Positions 32,224 through 41,275 are shown, counted from the first letter of the stretch. The stretch: 64,000 nt of DNA from Rubrobacter indicoceani (GCF_003568865.1 NZ_CP031115.1:496001-560000); one strand, 5' to 3'. Notes: generated by a model not told the origin, from the letters alone. Numbers and translations: made by a program.

Positions 32224-33618
32224 ATGACCGAGAACACCACGACCCGCACCGAACGCGACTCGATGGGGCCCGTCGAGGTTCCGGGCGAAGCCCTCTACGG
32301 GGCGCAGACCGGACGCGCCCTCGACAACTTCCCCATCTCGGACCTCCGCTTCAACCGCCGCTTTATCCAGGCTCTCGCCGCCCTCAAGCTCGAAGCCGCC
32401 GAGGTCAACCTAGAACTCGGCGTTATAGACCGGACAAAGCGCGACCTGATCGTAGAAGCCGCCGAGGAGGTTGTCCGAGGAGACCACGACAGGCACTTCG
32501 TCCTCGATATCTTCCAGACCGGGAGCGGCACCTCGACGAACATGAACGCCAACGAGGTGATATCCAACCGGGCCATCCAGATTGCGGGCGGCGAGGTCGG
32601 CTCGAAGGACCCCGTCCACCCCAACGACCACGTAAACCAGGGCCAGTCCTCAAACGACATCATCCCGACCGCGATACACCTCTCGGCCCTGATCGGGATA
32701 AAAGAAGATCTTCTCCCCGCCCTGACGAAGATGCAGGCCGCCCTCGAAGCGAAAGCAGACGAGTTCGACGGCGTCGTCAAGACGGGCCGGACGCACCTTC
32801 AGGACGCGACCCCCATCCGGCTCGGGCAGGAGTTCCGGGGCTACGCCGGGCAGGTCGAGCGCGGCATCCAGCGCGTCAACAAGGCGGCGGAGGACCTCGC
32901 CGAGGTCGCCCTCGGCGGCACGGCGGTCGGGACGGGCGTCAACGCGAAGCCGGAGTTCTCGCAGAAGGTCTGCAGGCGCATATCGAGGCGTTTCGGGGTG
33001 GAGGTGCGCGAGACGGAGAACCACTTCCAGGCCCAGAGCGCGATGGACGCGACCGTTTTCGCAAGCGGCGCGCTTAAAACGGTCGCCGTCAGCTTCCTGA
33101 AGATAGCCAACGACATCCGGTTTCTCGGCAGCGGCCCGAGGGCCGGGTACGCCGAAATAGCTTTGCCCGAGGTCCAGCCCGGCTCGTCCATCATGCCTGG
33201 GAAGGTCAACCCGGTTATAGCGGAGAGCGCGGCGATGGTATCGGCTCAGGTGCTCGGCAACGACGCGACGGTCGCGTACGCCGGGGCGAGCGGCAACTTC
33301 GAGCTCAACGTCATGCTCCCCGTTATCGCCTACAACCTCAACCAGTCCGTTGACCTTCTGGCAAGCACCGCGAATAACCTGACGGATCAGTGCATAGCGG
33401 GCCTCGAAGCCACCGACCGCGGCCCCACGCTCGTTGAGCAGGGCCTCATGCTCGCGACCTCGCTCGCCCCGGAGATCGGCTACGACACCGCCGCCGCCCT
33501 CGCCAAAGAGGCCTACAAAGAAGACAAGACCATCCGCGAAATAGCCCGCGAAAAGACCGACCTCTCCGAAGAAAAGCTCGACGAGTTGCTCGACGCGAGC
33601 AAGATGACCGGGGTTTAG
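32224..33618 (+). CDS. fumC: Class II fumarate hydratase
   Basis: A 464-residue TCA-cycle enzyme interconverting fumarate and malate. It has GSGTSTNMNANEVISNRA, VKTGRTHLQDATPIRLGQEF (catalytic His region) and the superfamily signature GSSIMPGKVNPV. Length fits FumC and not argininosuccinate lyase or aspartase. GGAGG precedes the ATG. It appears monocistronic. Confidence 0.95.
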   Translation: MTENTTTRTERDSMGPVEVPGEALYGAQTGRALDNFPISDLRFNRRFIQALAALKLEAAEVNLELGVIDRTKRDLIVEAAEEVVRGDHDRHFVLDIFQTGSGTSTNMNANEVISNRAIQIAGGEVGSKDPVHPNDHVNQGQSSNDIIPTAIHLSALIGIKEDLLPALTKMQAALEAKADEFDGVVKTGRTHLQDATPIRLGQEFRGYAGQVERGIQRVNKAAEDLAEVALGGTAVGTGVNAKPEFSQKVCRRISRRFGVEVRETENHFQAQSAMDATVFASGALKTVAVSFLKIANDIRFLGSGPRAGYAEIALPEVQPGSSIMPGKVNPVIAESAAMVSAQVLGNDATVAYAGASGNFELNVMLPVIAYNLNQSVDLLASTANNLTDQCIAGLEATDRGPTLVEQGLMLATSLAPEIGYDTAAALAKEAYKEDKTIREIAREKTDLSEEKLDELLDASKMTGV

Positions 33619-33640
33619 CCCCACTAACCCCCGCTGTAGA

Positions 33641-34222
33641 ATGGAGTCTCAGCTACAGCGGGGTGTGATCTTGGAGATAGTCAAAGTCCATGCAAGGGCC
33701 GAAGAACTCCTGCACCTGCCCGACGACGGCTTCCGCTACGAACTTGTAAGGGGAGAGCTACGGCAAATGAACCCGGCGGGCAACGTTCACGGACGCATAG
33801 CGATGAGCTTCTCATGGCGTCTAGCCAGGCATGTAGAAGAGAACCGTCTCGGTGAGGTATACGCCGCCGAGACGGGCTTCAAGCTCACCACCAATCCAGA
33901 CACCGTCCGTGCCCCCGACGTAGCCTTCATCAGCCGCAAAAGGTTGGACGAAGTCGGAGAGACCGAAGGCTTCTGGCCAGGCGCACCAGACCTCGCCGTA
34001 GAAGTCGTCTCCCCCGGCGACACCTACACTGAAGTAGAAGAAAAAGTCTCCGACTGGCTCGACGCCGGGACGAAGCTCGTCATCATTCTCAACCCTCGCA
34101 AAAAGACCGCGACCGTCCATCGTACGCAGGGCAACGTATCCATACTCGGCGTTGACGACGTGCTGGATTGCGGGGATGTGGTGGTGGGATTCAAGGTTGG
34201 TGTGAGGGAGGTTTTCGGGTAG
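33641..34222 (+). CDS. Uma2-family (DUF820) putative nuclease 1
   Basis: A 193-residue protein of the PD-(D/E)xK-fold Uma2 family. It has FRYELVRGELRQMNPAGNVHG, APDVAFISRKR, APDLAVEVVSPGDTYTEVEEKVSDWLDAGTKLVIILNP and a final VDDVLDCGDVVVGFKV. The fold is that of restriction-like nucleases; activity is unproven. The N-terminal 15 residues do not align with the second copy at 50667, so translation may begin later. The start lies 22 bases after fumC with no clear ribosome-binding site. Confidence 0.8.
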   Translation: MESQLQRGVILEIVKVHARAEELLHLPDDGFRYELVRGELRQMNPAGNVHGRIAMSFSWRLARHVEENRLGEVYAAETGFKLTTNPDTVRAPDVAFISRKRLDEVGETEGFWPGAPDLAVEVVSPGDTYTEVEEKVSDWLDAGTKLVIILNPRKKTATVHRTQGNVSILGVDDVLDCGDVVVGFKVGVREVFG

Positions 34223-34324
34223 AGCAGCAAGCTACGGGTTGAACCATATCATCCCTGCATGGTGCGCTGCTCCCCCGTAAATCTACGATAATATTTTGGG
34301 ATTTAAAGGGGTTAGGAGGGGTTT

Positions 34325-35365
34325 ACGTACAGGGTAAACATTGAAGGTAAGAAGATAACGGCACTTTCAAAAAGGACGTTCTCTGAGTTGGGATTGCTGG
34401 AGCGATTTGACATTCAGGAATGGATAGCGGTGTCTCCGGAGATACTGGGCGAAGACCTCCTGATAATCGCTAAAGAATACCGTCTACTGTCCGGGATCAG
34501 GATGGATCTTCTTGCCGTAGATCGAAACGCCAGCCTCGTTATCGTCGAACTCAAGAGAGACGATTCAGGAAACGCCGTCGAGTGGCAAGCTATAAAGTAT
34601 GCATCGTATTGCTCCAACTTCACCTCGGAGCAGATCTTCTCTTTTTATACGAACTACTTCGGAGAAGATGTCGAAACCGCGCAGGAGAAGATAGAAGAGT
34701 TCGTACACGAGGACTTGAGCCACCTGAACCAGAACCAGCGCATCATACTCGTCGCAAGAGAGTTTCATTCTGACGTTGCATCCGCTGTCCTGTGGCTTCG
34801 TGACTACGGCCTGGACATCGTGTGTATCCGTCTGAGACCTTATGTTGATTCCGACAACTCTCTTTTCATAACCCCGGCCGTGATCATTCCTCTGCCAGAA
34901 GCGCGAGACTATATAGAGCGGCGAGAGAACAAACGCAGGGACGAGAAGCAGGTGTCGGATTTCGGAAAGTTCTACGCTACGGATAAGGGCGACTACGACC
35001 CCGCTACGCTGGAAGCAAAGCTGCGGGAATCCCTCGGATGCTCCAGCTCTCGGGCAACGATGTTTGGCTACGTACTCGCGATTCTCCTGCGGGAAAGCCG
35101 GACTCTTACGCGCGATGAGATCAAAAATCGCCTCCACGAGCAGAACCTCGCAGAAAGTTTCGGCAAAGCCGGGAATCACATGTCCAGCGTTTCCAAATAT
35201 GTGTCTTATAAAGATAACGCTCACATAAGGCAGATGATTGAATACACTAGTGAAGACTGGCCCGGAGCACCGAAGGAAGCTTACCGAATAGTCCCGCAGT
35301 ATGAAGACCTAGTGAGAAGAGTCCTCGATAATAAATCCGAGCAAGAGAGAGGCCCGGAGTCGTAA
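34325..35365 (+). CDS. NucS/DUF91-like PD-(D/E)xK nuclease with no canonical start codon
   Basis: About 346 residues. The nuclease core reads SGIRMDLLAVDRNASLVIVELKRDDSGNAVEWQAIKYASY, with the D...ExK residues of a RecB/NucS-like site. A helical C-terminal domain follows. Coding sequence similar to family N termini (YRVNIEGKKITALSKRTFSELGL) extends upstream of the first TTG at 34388. AGGAGG at 34314-34319 points to ACG at 34325-34327 as the start, and no ATG, GTG or TTG lies between. The gene is AT-richer than its neighbours, suggesting transfer. It may initiate at ACG, or use TTG 34388 and lack about 21 residues. Confidence 0.65.
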   Translation, partial: TYRVNIEGKKITALSKRTFSELGLLERFDIQEWIAVSPEILGEDLLIIAKEYRLLSGIRMDLLAVDRNASLVIVELKRDDSGNAVEWQAIKYASYCSNFTSEQIFSFYTNYFGEDVETAQEKIEEFVHEDLSHLNQNQRIILVAREFHSDVASAVLWLRDYGLDIVCIRLRPYVDSDNSLFITPAVIIPLPEARDYIERRENKRRDEKQVSDFGKFYATDKGDYDPATLEAKLRESLGCSSSRATMFGYVLAILLRESRTLTRDEIKNRLHEQNLAESFGKAGNHMSSVSKYVSYKDNAHIRQMIEYTSEDWPGAPKEAYRIVPQYEDLVRRVLDNKSEQERGPES

Positions 35366-35388
35366 AAGATTCCGGGCCTCTCTCTTGC
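35341..35388. terminator. 18-bp bidirectional terminator hairpin
   Basis: GCAAGAGAGAGGCCCGGA (35341-35358) and its exact complement (35371-35388) enclose a 12-base loop that contains the TAA stop of the nuclease gene. It sits between convergent genes and can stop both. The left arm encodes the last residues of the nuclease. Confidence 0.8.
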
Positions 35389-35406
35389 TGCTGAACTAAC
35401 TTTTCT

Positions 35407-36153
35407 TTACAGAGCCTGCGCGGTGGGGCGGAGGATTATTTCGTTGGTGTCCACGTCGGCGGGCTGCTCGATGGCGTAGGCTATTGCTCTTGCGACGGAG
35501 CTGGGGTCTATCGCCAGGTCACCGAGTGCGCTCGCGCCTTCGGCGGTTTCTTCGTGGGTGATCTTGGTCAGAAGCTCGCTCTGCACGGCTCCGGGGGAGA
35601 TGGTGGTTACCCTTATCTCGTCCCCGACTTCCTGCCTGAGCCCCTCGCTTATAGCCCACACCGCGTACTTCGTCCCCGAGTAGACCGCCGAGTTCGGGAA
35701 GACGACGTGTCCCGCGACGGAGGACAGGTTGATGAACTGCCCCTCGTGCTGCTCCTGCATCTTCGGCAGGGCGGCTGCGATGCCGTAGAGAACGCCCTTG
35801 ATGTTGACGTCCACCATCGTGTCCCACTCGTCTACCTTGAGCGCTTCCATCGGCGAGAGCGGCATCAGACCGGCGTTGTTGATGAGCACGTCTATGCGAC
35901 CGTACTCGGCAACGGCGGCGTCCACGAAGCCCTGCACCGCCTCGCGCTCCGTCACGTCCACGACGCGGTACGCGGCCTGACCGCCGTCTTCCTTTATGCC
36001 GGAGACGATCTCCTTCAGGTTCCCCTCGCGCCGGGCGCCCAGAAACACCTTTGCGCCGCGCTCCGCGAGCAGCCGCGCCGTCGCCTCCCCGAGACCGCTG
36101 CTGCCGCCCGTTATAACTACTACCTTGCCCTCTATCCGTCCTGCTTCCGTCAT
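35407..36153 (-). CDS. Short-chain dehydrogenase/reductase (SDR)
   Basis: A 248-residue classical SDR. It has [20 protein letters not shown] (cofactor loop), NNAG at about residue 90, the catalytic Ser in NLSSVAGH and YSGTK for Tyr-x-x-x-Lys, then SPGAVQSEL. The Arg in LGARREG after strand 2 suggests NADP(H). The substrate is unknown. I start at MTEAGR, preceded by AAAGG, rather than at a Met seven codons upstream. Confidence 0.92.
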   Translation of the reverse strand: MTEAGRIEGKVVVITGGSSGLGEATARLLAERGAKVFLGARREGNLKEIVSGIKEDGGQAAYRVVDVTEREAVQGFVDAAVAEYGRIDVLINNAGLMPLSPMEALKVDEWDTMVDVNIKGVLYGIAAALPKMQEQHEGQFINLSSVAGHVVFPNSAVYSGTKYAVWAISEGLRQEVGDEIRVTTISPGAVQSELLTKITHEETAEGASALGDLAIDPSSVARAIAYAIEQPADVDTNEIILRPTAQAL

Positions 36154-36339
36154 ATCCAGACCTTTCGGTTTCAAACAGTTTCCCGCGAGCGGAACCGTAA
36201 AGTGTACGCCGCTGGTTACAAGGTTACCCGACTCAGGGCCGGGAAAACCGCAGACGAAAGTTCGTATGAGAACTGGTTAACAAACGGATCAACGGAAAAG
36301 GCCGGGAACGTTTCCGGCGCGGTGCCCCGGCGGGGCCGG

Positions 36340-36870
36340 TTATCCGCCGGCGAAGGTAGCTCTAAAGACCATCACCATCAGGGCGAAGGTCCCGAGGGCG
36401 ATAAGGAGGGGCAGGACAAACTGCAGCCATCTCGGGAGCAGCAGGTAGAGGTGCCAGACCGGGCGGAAAGCCTTGCGGCCCCGCTTCTCGGCCCAGTCCA
36501 TAAACCGGGCGGCGGGGCGGAACTCGCCCGCGATCATGCCGAGGCCGAGAAAGACCGTTCCCCAGCCGAGAACCGGGAGCCAGCCCCCGACCGCGCTCAG
36601 GCAGATAAGGATGATGCCGCCGCCGAGGTAGAAGATCCGGGCGAGGTCGAACTTCCTGAGCCAGCTGCTTCTCACAAGGCGTCGGGCGCGCTTGCGGCGC
36701 AGGCTCTTTCTGTAGGAATAGCGATCCTGAAACCGTTGTCCCGGTCGGCTCGATGCAAACCGCTTCCAGCTCTCCCGAAACCGCGTCGAGAGCGACTTCG
36801 CGAACAGGGCTTTCTGCGGCCCGGCGGGTTCACCGGCCTCTTCGGGGACGTCGGGGGGGCTTGAGATCAC
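36340..36870 (-). CDS. Membrane protein with a PGPGW-like domain
   Basis: About 176 residues. A basic N-terminal cytoplasmic region (RKSLRRKRARRLVRSSWLRK) leads into two adjacent membrane helices in FDLARIFYLGGGIILICLSAVGGWLPVLGWGTVFLGLGMIAGE, which resembles the PGPGW/TIGR02611 type, then a helix pair near the C terminus. The function is unknown. The GTG at 36870 has GAGG about 9 bases upstream and is preferred over an upstream TTG. Confidence 0.6.
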   Translation of the reverse strand: MISSPPDVPEEAGEPAGPQKALFAKSLSTRFRESWKRFASSRPGQRFQDRYSYRKSLRRKRARRLVRSSWLRKFDLARIFYLGGGIILICLSAVGGWLPVLGWGTVFLGLGMIAGEFRPAARFMDWAEKRGRKAFRPVWHLYLLLPRWLQFVLPLLIALGTFALMVMVFRATFAGG

Positions 36871-37103
36871 TGCCGGAATCCTCGTTTCTTTGCTGGCGCG
36901 ACAACCTCTTGCGTGTACGTTCAATCGTATCCCACCCGACCATATACGACTATACTCGCCGCTCTGTTTCAGGGGTTTTCATCCCGTTTTCTTCAGGGTT
37001 CAAGCGAGTTTTCACACCCCGGGCCGCCCCGCCGTGCGGTATAAACATACGCGGGGAGCAAGGCCCCGCGCATCGCCCCGATACAATACCGAGAGGAGAT
37101 CCC

Positions 37104-37673
37104 ATGAGCCGGAACAAAGAGAACGGAATCGCCGGAGGAGCAAGAGAAACCGCCACCCTGGGCGGCGGCTGCTTCTGGTGCGTCGAGGCCGTCTTCGATG
37201 GGGTCAAAGGCGTAGAGAGCATCGTCTCCGGCTACTCCGGCGGGCACGTGGACAACCCCACCTACCGCCAGGTCTGCGCCGGAACCACCGGCCACATCGA
37301 GGTGGTGCAGGTTACTTTCGATCCCGACGAGATAACCTTCCGGGACGTACTCGACGTTTTCTTCGCGACCCACGACCCGACAACGTGGGACCGGCAGGGC
37401 GCGGACGTGGGCCCGCAGTACCGCTCCGCTGTTCTCTACCACGACGAAGAACAGAAGCGCGTCGCCGAGGAGACGATAAAAGACCTTGACTCACAGGGCA
37501 TCTTCGACGGGGACATCGTTACCGTCGTCGAGCCGTTCGAGAAGTTCTACACAGCCGAGGAGTACCACCAGGACTACTTCAAGAACAACCCCGCCCAGCC
37601 CTACTGCCAGGTTATAATCGCCCCGAAGGTCGCCAAATTCCGCAAGGAAAACCTCCGGCGCCTGAAGGCGTAA
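37104..37673 (+). CDS. msrA: Peptide-methionine (S)-S-oxide reductase MsrA
   Basis: A 189-residue repair enzyme reducing methionine-S-sulfoxide. The catalytic site GGGCFWCVEAVF (residues 21-32) has an ordinary Cys, not a TGA. GYSGGHVDNPTYRQVCAGTTGHIEVVQVTFDP and QYRSAVLYHDEEQ are family landmarks, and YCQVIIAPKVAKF ends the protein. AGAGGAGA precedes the ATG at 37104; the open frame continues upstream without coding character. A terminator follows. Confidence 0.96.
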   Translation: MSRNKENGIAGGARETATLGGGCFWCVEAVFDGVKGVESIVSGYSGGHVDNPTYRQVCAGTTGHIEVVQVTFDPDEITFRDVLDVFFATHDPTTWDRQGADVGPQYRSAVLYHDEEQKRVAEETIKDLDSQGIFDGDIVTVVEPFEKFYTAEEYHQDYFKNNPAQPYCQVIIAPKVAKFRKENLRRLKA

Positions 37674-37685
37674 CAAACGCTATCT

Positions 37686-38105
37686 CTATCGGGAGCCGTT
37701 CGTGCGGCTCCCTTTTTCTCCGTCTTCGTTCTCCCGGACGGCAAGGAAGTCGAAGAGGTCCACTTCATCCCGGCTCTCCGCCAGGGCATCGGCGAGCTCC
37801 GTCAGGCCGCCCATCCTGACCTTTATTCCGGCCTCGCCTGCGGGCGGCGGGTTTACCGCGACGTACTCGACCTGACCTGAGACGGAACGGAGCGTCGCGA
37901 CGAGCGCGTCGGTGGTCAGTTCTACCGGAGCGTAACCGCCGAAGCCGCCGGAGGCTATAAACTCAGCGGCCCTTGCGTGATCGTCGAAGAGGGGGAGGGC
38001 GCTGCGTGAGCCGATCACGAGCGCGAGCGGCAGATTCCATTCCCGACCGCCCTCGAACGGGACGATGTACGGCGGGTTCGGCGGTTCTGTCGAGGCCGAG
38101 GTCAA
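37686..38105 (-). CDS. SseB-like protein
   Basis: A 139-residue protein. LPLALVIGSRSALPLFDDHARAAEFIASGGFGGYAPVELTTDALVATL follows the SseB N-terminal pattern (strand, LPLF..xxRAAEF, aromatic Gly-rich turn, V-x-L helix). VEYVAVNPPPAG continues it. Its ATG overlaps the cupin stop as ATGA, so it is downstream in the same unit. It resembles the gene at 28661 in layout. The function is unknown. Confidence 0.6.
   Translation of the reverse strand: MTSASTEPPNPPYIVPFEGGREWNLPLALVIGSRSALPLFDDHARAAEFIASGGFGGYAPVELTTDALVATLRSVSGQVEYVAVNPPPAGEAGIKVRMGGLTELADALAESRDEVDLFDFLAVRENEDGEKGSRTNGSR
37691..37717 (+). terminator. Terminator after msrA
   Basis: GGGAGCCG-TTCGTG-CGGCTCCC followed by TTTTT is a canonical rho-independent terminator 17 bases after msrA. 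It overlaps the last codons of the convergent SseB-like gene. Confidence 0.85.
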
Positions 38106-38425
38106 TGAGTCGGGGGCGGGGCCATCGTCACGAGGAGGGTCAGGTCTTTGTCGGACTCGTTGGCGACGCCATGCCTCTCCCCGGCCTTCGCCATGACGGC
38201 GTTGCCCTCGCCGAGTTCTTTTGTCTCGTCCCCGATCGTAAAGCTCCCCGTGCCGCTTACGACAAAGTAGACCTTGTCCGATGAGTCGTGGGCGTGGACC
38301 TTCTGGGCCTGACCGGGTTTCAGGCAGTACGCGTCGTAGAAGAGTTTGTCGGAGTCAAAGAAGCTGTTCTTCTGCATCTTCTCTTCGGAGAAACGTGCAA
38401 CGTCGCGGATGTTCTTTGAGTTCAT
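38102..38425 (-). CDS. Cupin-domain protein
   Basis: A 107-residue single-cupin protein. KPGQAQKVHAHDSSDKVYFVVSGTGSFTIGDE carries the first cupin motif with two His and a later residue for metal binding, and AGERHGVANESDKDLTLLV the second. Its metal and substrate are unknown. I start at MNSKNIRD, preceded by AAGGGAG, rather than an ATG-like codon 12 codons upstream. It lies directly downstream of the M24 peptidase. Confidence 0.87.
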   Translation of the reverse strand: MNSKNIRDVARFSEEKMQKNSFFDSDKLFYDAYCLKPGQAQKVHAHDSSDKVYFVVSGTGSFTIGDETKELGEGNAVMAKAGERHGVANESDKDLTLLVTMAPPPTH

Positions 38426-38441
38426 GTCATCTCCCTTATCT

Positions 38442-39608
38442 CTAGACGAGGGCCGTCGCAAAGCTCTTGGGAGACCTCGTCAGGTTATCGCAGCCGTCCT
38501 CCGTGACCACGACGAGGTCTTCTATTCTGACCCCGCCGACGTGCGGGTCGTAGACGCCCGGCTCTACGGTTATCACGTCGCCGGGTTTGAGTTCTACGTT
38601 CTGGGTTCCCATCGAGGGGCCTTCGTGCAGGTCGAGGCCGACGCCGTGGCCCGTGCCGTGAAAGAAGCCCTCGGTGAGCGGCCTGCCGGGTTCCTGATCG
38701 TGGACAAGAGTTTTGTATCCGGCGGCGTGGATCACCTCGGAGACGGCCAGATGAACGTCCCGACCGTTGATCCCGGCCTTGATCATCCCGAGCGCGACTT
38801 CCTGCGACCGAAGCACGACCTCGTACATCTTTCGCGCCTCTTCCGTCGGCTCGCCCTTTACGAACGTCCTTGTCATGTCGGCGTAGTAGTGGCTCCCGGC
38901 GCCGGAGGGGAACACGTCGAGGATGATCGTCTCCCCGGCCCTCAGCGGTCCGCTGCCGCGCTCGTGCGGGTCGGCGGCCTGCCTGCCGCCGGCGGCGATG
39001 GTGTTGACCGCTATAAAGCCGTTTCGCAGAAGATGTATGTCTATCTCGGCCCGCAGGGTCTCGCTTGTCAGAACCCCGCCGCTCCAGGCGAGCGTTCCGT
39101 CGCCTGAGACGTCGGCCTCGCGCAGCACGTCGGCGGCGTGGGCGACCGCTGCTTCCGTCGCCCTCTGGGCTTCGGTGATGTGCTGGATTTCTTTCCTTGT
39201 TTTCCGGCGACGAAGCCCCATGAAATACCCGCCGTCCGGGTTTACTTCTATCCCGCGCTTTCTGAGCTCGTCGGCGTGGGTGACGCCGAGGTTCGGGGGG
39301 ACGGTTACGACGTCCGCGCCGAGCTTCTTCAGCAGGTCGGCCGACGCCGCGGCGAGCGCGCTTCCGCTCCCGGAGAGTTCGCGGGCCAGTTCTCTGAGGC
39401 CGAGTTCATCGTAGGAGAGAAGCTCATCCACGTCCGCCCCTTTCTGTGCGCGACCGTACTCCAGGGACGAGACGGCGAGGTAGGTCCTGCCCTTGACGCG
39501 GGCGACGATAACGGCGTCGGGGGCGGGAAAGCCGGAGAGGTGGAGGGCTGCGGCGTCGTGCTCGGGGGCGGCTATCACAAGGAGGTCCCGTCCGTTCTCC
39601 GCTGTCAT
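38442..39608 (-). CDS. M24-family aminopeptidase (Xaa-Pro peptidase-like)
   Basis: A 388-residue pita-bread-fold metallopeptidase. The C-terminal catalytic domain shows ILDVFPSGAGSHYYADMTRTF (Asp metal ligands), FFHGTGHGVGLDLHEGP (His), VITVEPGVYDP (Glu) and GGVRIEDLVVVTEDG (Glu), giving all five ligands. The N-terminal creatinase-like domain is shortened. It probably trims N-terminal residues before proline. The start MTAENG follows GGAGG; a Met 15 codons upstream lacks one. Confidence 0.93.
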   Translation of the reverse strand: MTAENGRDLLVIAAPEHDAAALHLSGFPAPDAVIVARVKGRTYLAVSSLEYGRAQKGADVDELLSYDELGLRELARELSGSGSALAAASADLLKKLGADVVTVPPNLGVTHADELRKRGIEVNPDGGYFMGLRRRKTRKEIQHITEAQRATEAAVAHAADVLREADVSGDGTLAWSGGVLTSETLRAEIDIHLLRNGFIAVNTIAAGGRQAADPHERGSGPLRAGETIILDVFPSGAGSHYYADMTRTFVKGEPTEEARKMYEVVLRSQEVALGMIKAGINGRDVHLAVSEVIHAAGYKTLVHDQEPGRPLTEGFFHGTGHGVGLDLHEGPSMGTQNVELKPGDVITVEPGVYDPHVGGVRIEDLVVVTEDGCDNLTRSPKSFATALV

Positions 39609-39664
39609 GTTACCTCCGTCTCTGGGTGGCGCTCTTCTACACGGATCTTTCAAGGTGTCTCAGG

Positions 39665-39691
39665 AGATCGTACTTCAGAAAAGATCGTACT
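39665..39691. repeat. Direct repeat of AGATCGTACT in a divergent promoter region
   Basis: AGATCGTACT occurs at 39665-39674 and again at 39682-39691, 17 bases apart, in the 129-base gap between the M24 peptidase and the NifU-like gene. It may be an operator pair. Confidence 0.4.
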
Positions 39692-39737
39692 ACAGCCGCG
39701 TTTCGGGCAGTTCTTCCGCTTCGGCTATAATCGCTCT

Positions 39738-39995
39738 ATGGAGAACGCCGCACAGAACGGGAAGCCGGACCTCAGAAGCCGCATCGAGAGAACGCTCGAC
39801 AAGGTCCGTCCGGCGATGCAGGCCGACGGCGGGGACGCCCGCGTCGTGGAGTGCGACGAGGCGACCGGGCGCGTCGGCATAGAGATGCTTGGGGCGTGTA
39901 AGGGATGCCCGCTCTCGCAGCTGGACTTCGCCTACGCCATAGAGAGCCTGATCCGGCGTGAGATCCCGGAGGTCAGGGAGATCTTCGCGGTCTGA
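39738..39995 (+). CDS. NifU C-terminal-domain (Nfu-like) iron-sulfur scaffold protein
   Basis: An 85-residue protein consisting of a single NifU C-terminal domain. RIERTLDKVRPAMQADGGDARVVE and the cluster-binding CKGCPLSQ (CxxC) are diagnostic. It carries Fe-S clusters for delivery to target proteins. TATAAT-like sequence lies about 10 bases before the ATG, so the transcript may be leaderless. Confidence 0.94.
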   Translation: MENAAQNGKPDLRSRIERTLDKVRPAMQADGGDARVVECDEATGRVGIEMLGACKGCPLSQLDFAYAIESLIRREIPEVREIFAV

Positions 39996-40008
39996 GGCCG
40001 GGCCCGCC

Positions 40009-40530
40009 CTATTTTTCCTGCCGGGTGGCCTTCAACGCCTCGGCGGGCAGGCAGTTTCTTGCCCGGTCCAGCGCCTCGACGGCCCTTTTCCGGGCGCGCC
40101 TCATGCGAACGCGGCGTGCCAGAGGGCTCGCCCCGGCCTCCTCATTGAGGCGGTGGGTGAGGGTGATCATGTCGTCGGCGCACCGGCGGTAGCCCATCGC
40201 GCACATCTCCGCCCGCACCTCCGAAGAGTCTTCCGAGACCGCCTGGCAGATGGCGTTGGCCCGCTCGGAGATAGAGGCCGCAAGACCCTCTACCGTCTGC
40301 CCGGAGCCGTCCGGCCGGTGGGCGGCGATGCGCTCCGGCGAAAGCATTCTCAAGCGGTAAGCGTTGCTCCCGAGGCCGCGCCGGAGCGCGATATAGAAGA
40401 CCCCGAGCGTTGCAAGAAAACCCAGAACGGCCAGCGGCACCGGCACCGCCGGTGCCGCTACAAGCGGCGCAAAAGCGAGGGGAAACTCGGTTGTAGAGGT
40501 TGTCGCGAGAACCGGGGGAAAGCTCGTCAT
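40009..40530 (-). CDS. Single-span membrane protein of unknown function
   Basis: A 173-residue protein with one N-terminal membrane helix (AVPVPLAVLGFLATLGVFYIALRR), then a charged helical domain with three scattered Cys and an Arg-rich stretch (RRVRMRRARKRAVEAL). I recognise no domain. The start MTSFPP is preceded by GGAGG; the open frame extends 34 codons further but looks non-coding. Confidence 0.55.
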   Translation of the reverse strand: MTSFPPVLATTSTTEFPLAFAPLVAAPAVPVPLAVLGFLATLGVFYIALRRGLGSNAYRLRMLSPERIAAHRPDGSGQTVEGLAASISERANAICQAVSEDSSEVRAEMCAMGYRRCADDMITLTHRLNEEAGASPLARRVRMRRARKRAVEALDRARNCLPAEALKATRQEK

Positions 40531-40626
40531 TTTCGATAGTCCTCCACTAGACGCCGGGCCATCCAGTCTAGTCTGTCCGTAATGGCTTACGCAAGTCTCT
40601 CTCCCGGAGGCGTTATAATCGCGCTC

Positions 40627-41244
40627 ATGCAAGAGCCTGCAGAGTCTATATCTCCAGAATTCGACCTCTCCAATCCTGCCGGAAGCTACTGGCTGCTGTT
40701 CAGGTCCGTCGTAAGCTCACCCCGGCGGTTTTTCCTGGGTTTCCGGACGGAGGGCGACCTCAGGGAACCCGCCGTCTACGCGGTCGTGACGGGGGTTCTG
40801 GCCGCCCTTGTGGCGGTCGTGGCCCGCTACGGTCTCTCGCCGGTCTTCGGTGTGCTCTTCGGGCCGGGGACGACGGGCGATGAGGTCTACGGTCTCGGGG
40901 CCCTTGAGGCCCTCGGCTTCGCGGTCGTCTACCCGGCCTTCGTGGCGCTTGCGGCGGCGGTGTACCTGCTCGCTATCCGGGTCTTTGTGGGAAAGGTGGG
41001 AGATTTCGGCGCGCTCTTCAGGATGACATCCTACGGGTTCGGGGCGATGATTCTGGCCTGGCTGCCGTTTGTCGGGGCCTTCGCCATAACCTACTCGCTG
41101 CTCGTGGTGATGGTCATAGGGATTCGCTACGTTTTCAGCACCACGCTCGTAACGGCGCTCGTGGTCGCGCTCACGGGCTTTGTACCGCTGTCACTAGGGT
41201 TGATCGCCCTGCGAGGGCTGGCTTTTCAGGTTTTCGGTTCCTGA
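40627..41244 (+). CDS. YIP1-family membrane protein
   Basis: A 205-residue protein. WLLFRSVVSSPRRFFLGF... is the usual YIP1 opening (an amphipathic helix with a PxxFF motif), followed by five membrane helices with FGALFRMTSYGFGAMILAWLPFVG as the central conserved region. The function in bacteria is unknown. The ATG at 40627 is preceded by GGAGGCG about 15 bases upstream and TATAAT-like bases near 40614. Confidence 0.78.
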   Translation: MQEPAESISPEFDLSNPAGSYWLLFRSVVSSPRRFFLGFRTEGDLREPAVYAVVTGVLAALVAVVARYGLSPVFGVLFGPGTTGDEVYGLGALEALGFAVVYPAFVALAAAVYLLAIRVFVGKVGDFGALFRMTSYGFGAMILAWLPFVGAFAITYSLLVVMVIGIRYVFSTTLVTALVVALTGFVPLSLGLIALRGLAFQVFGS

Positions 41245-41275
41245 GGGGCCCCCTGCTTCTTCAAAGGCCCGGAAG

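Noticed and set aside
34223-34312. GAGCAGC/GCTGCTC as a terminator after the Uma2 gene
   Set aside because: The arms are only 7 bp with a loop of about 37 bases and no T-run.
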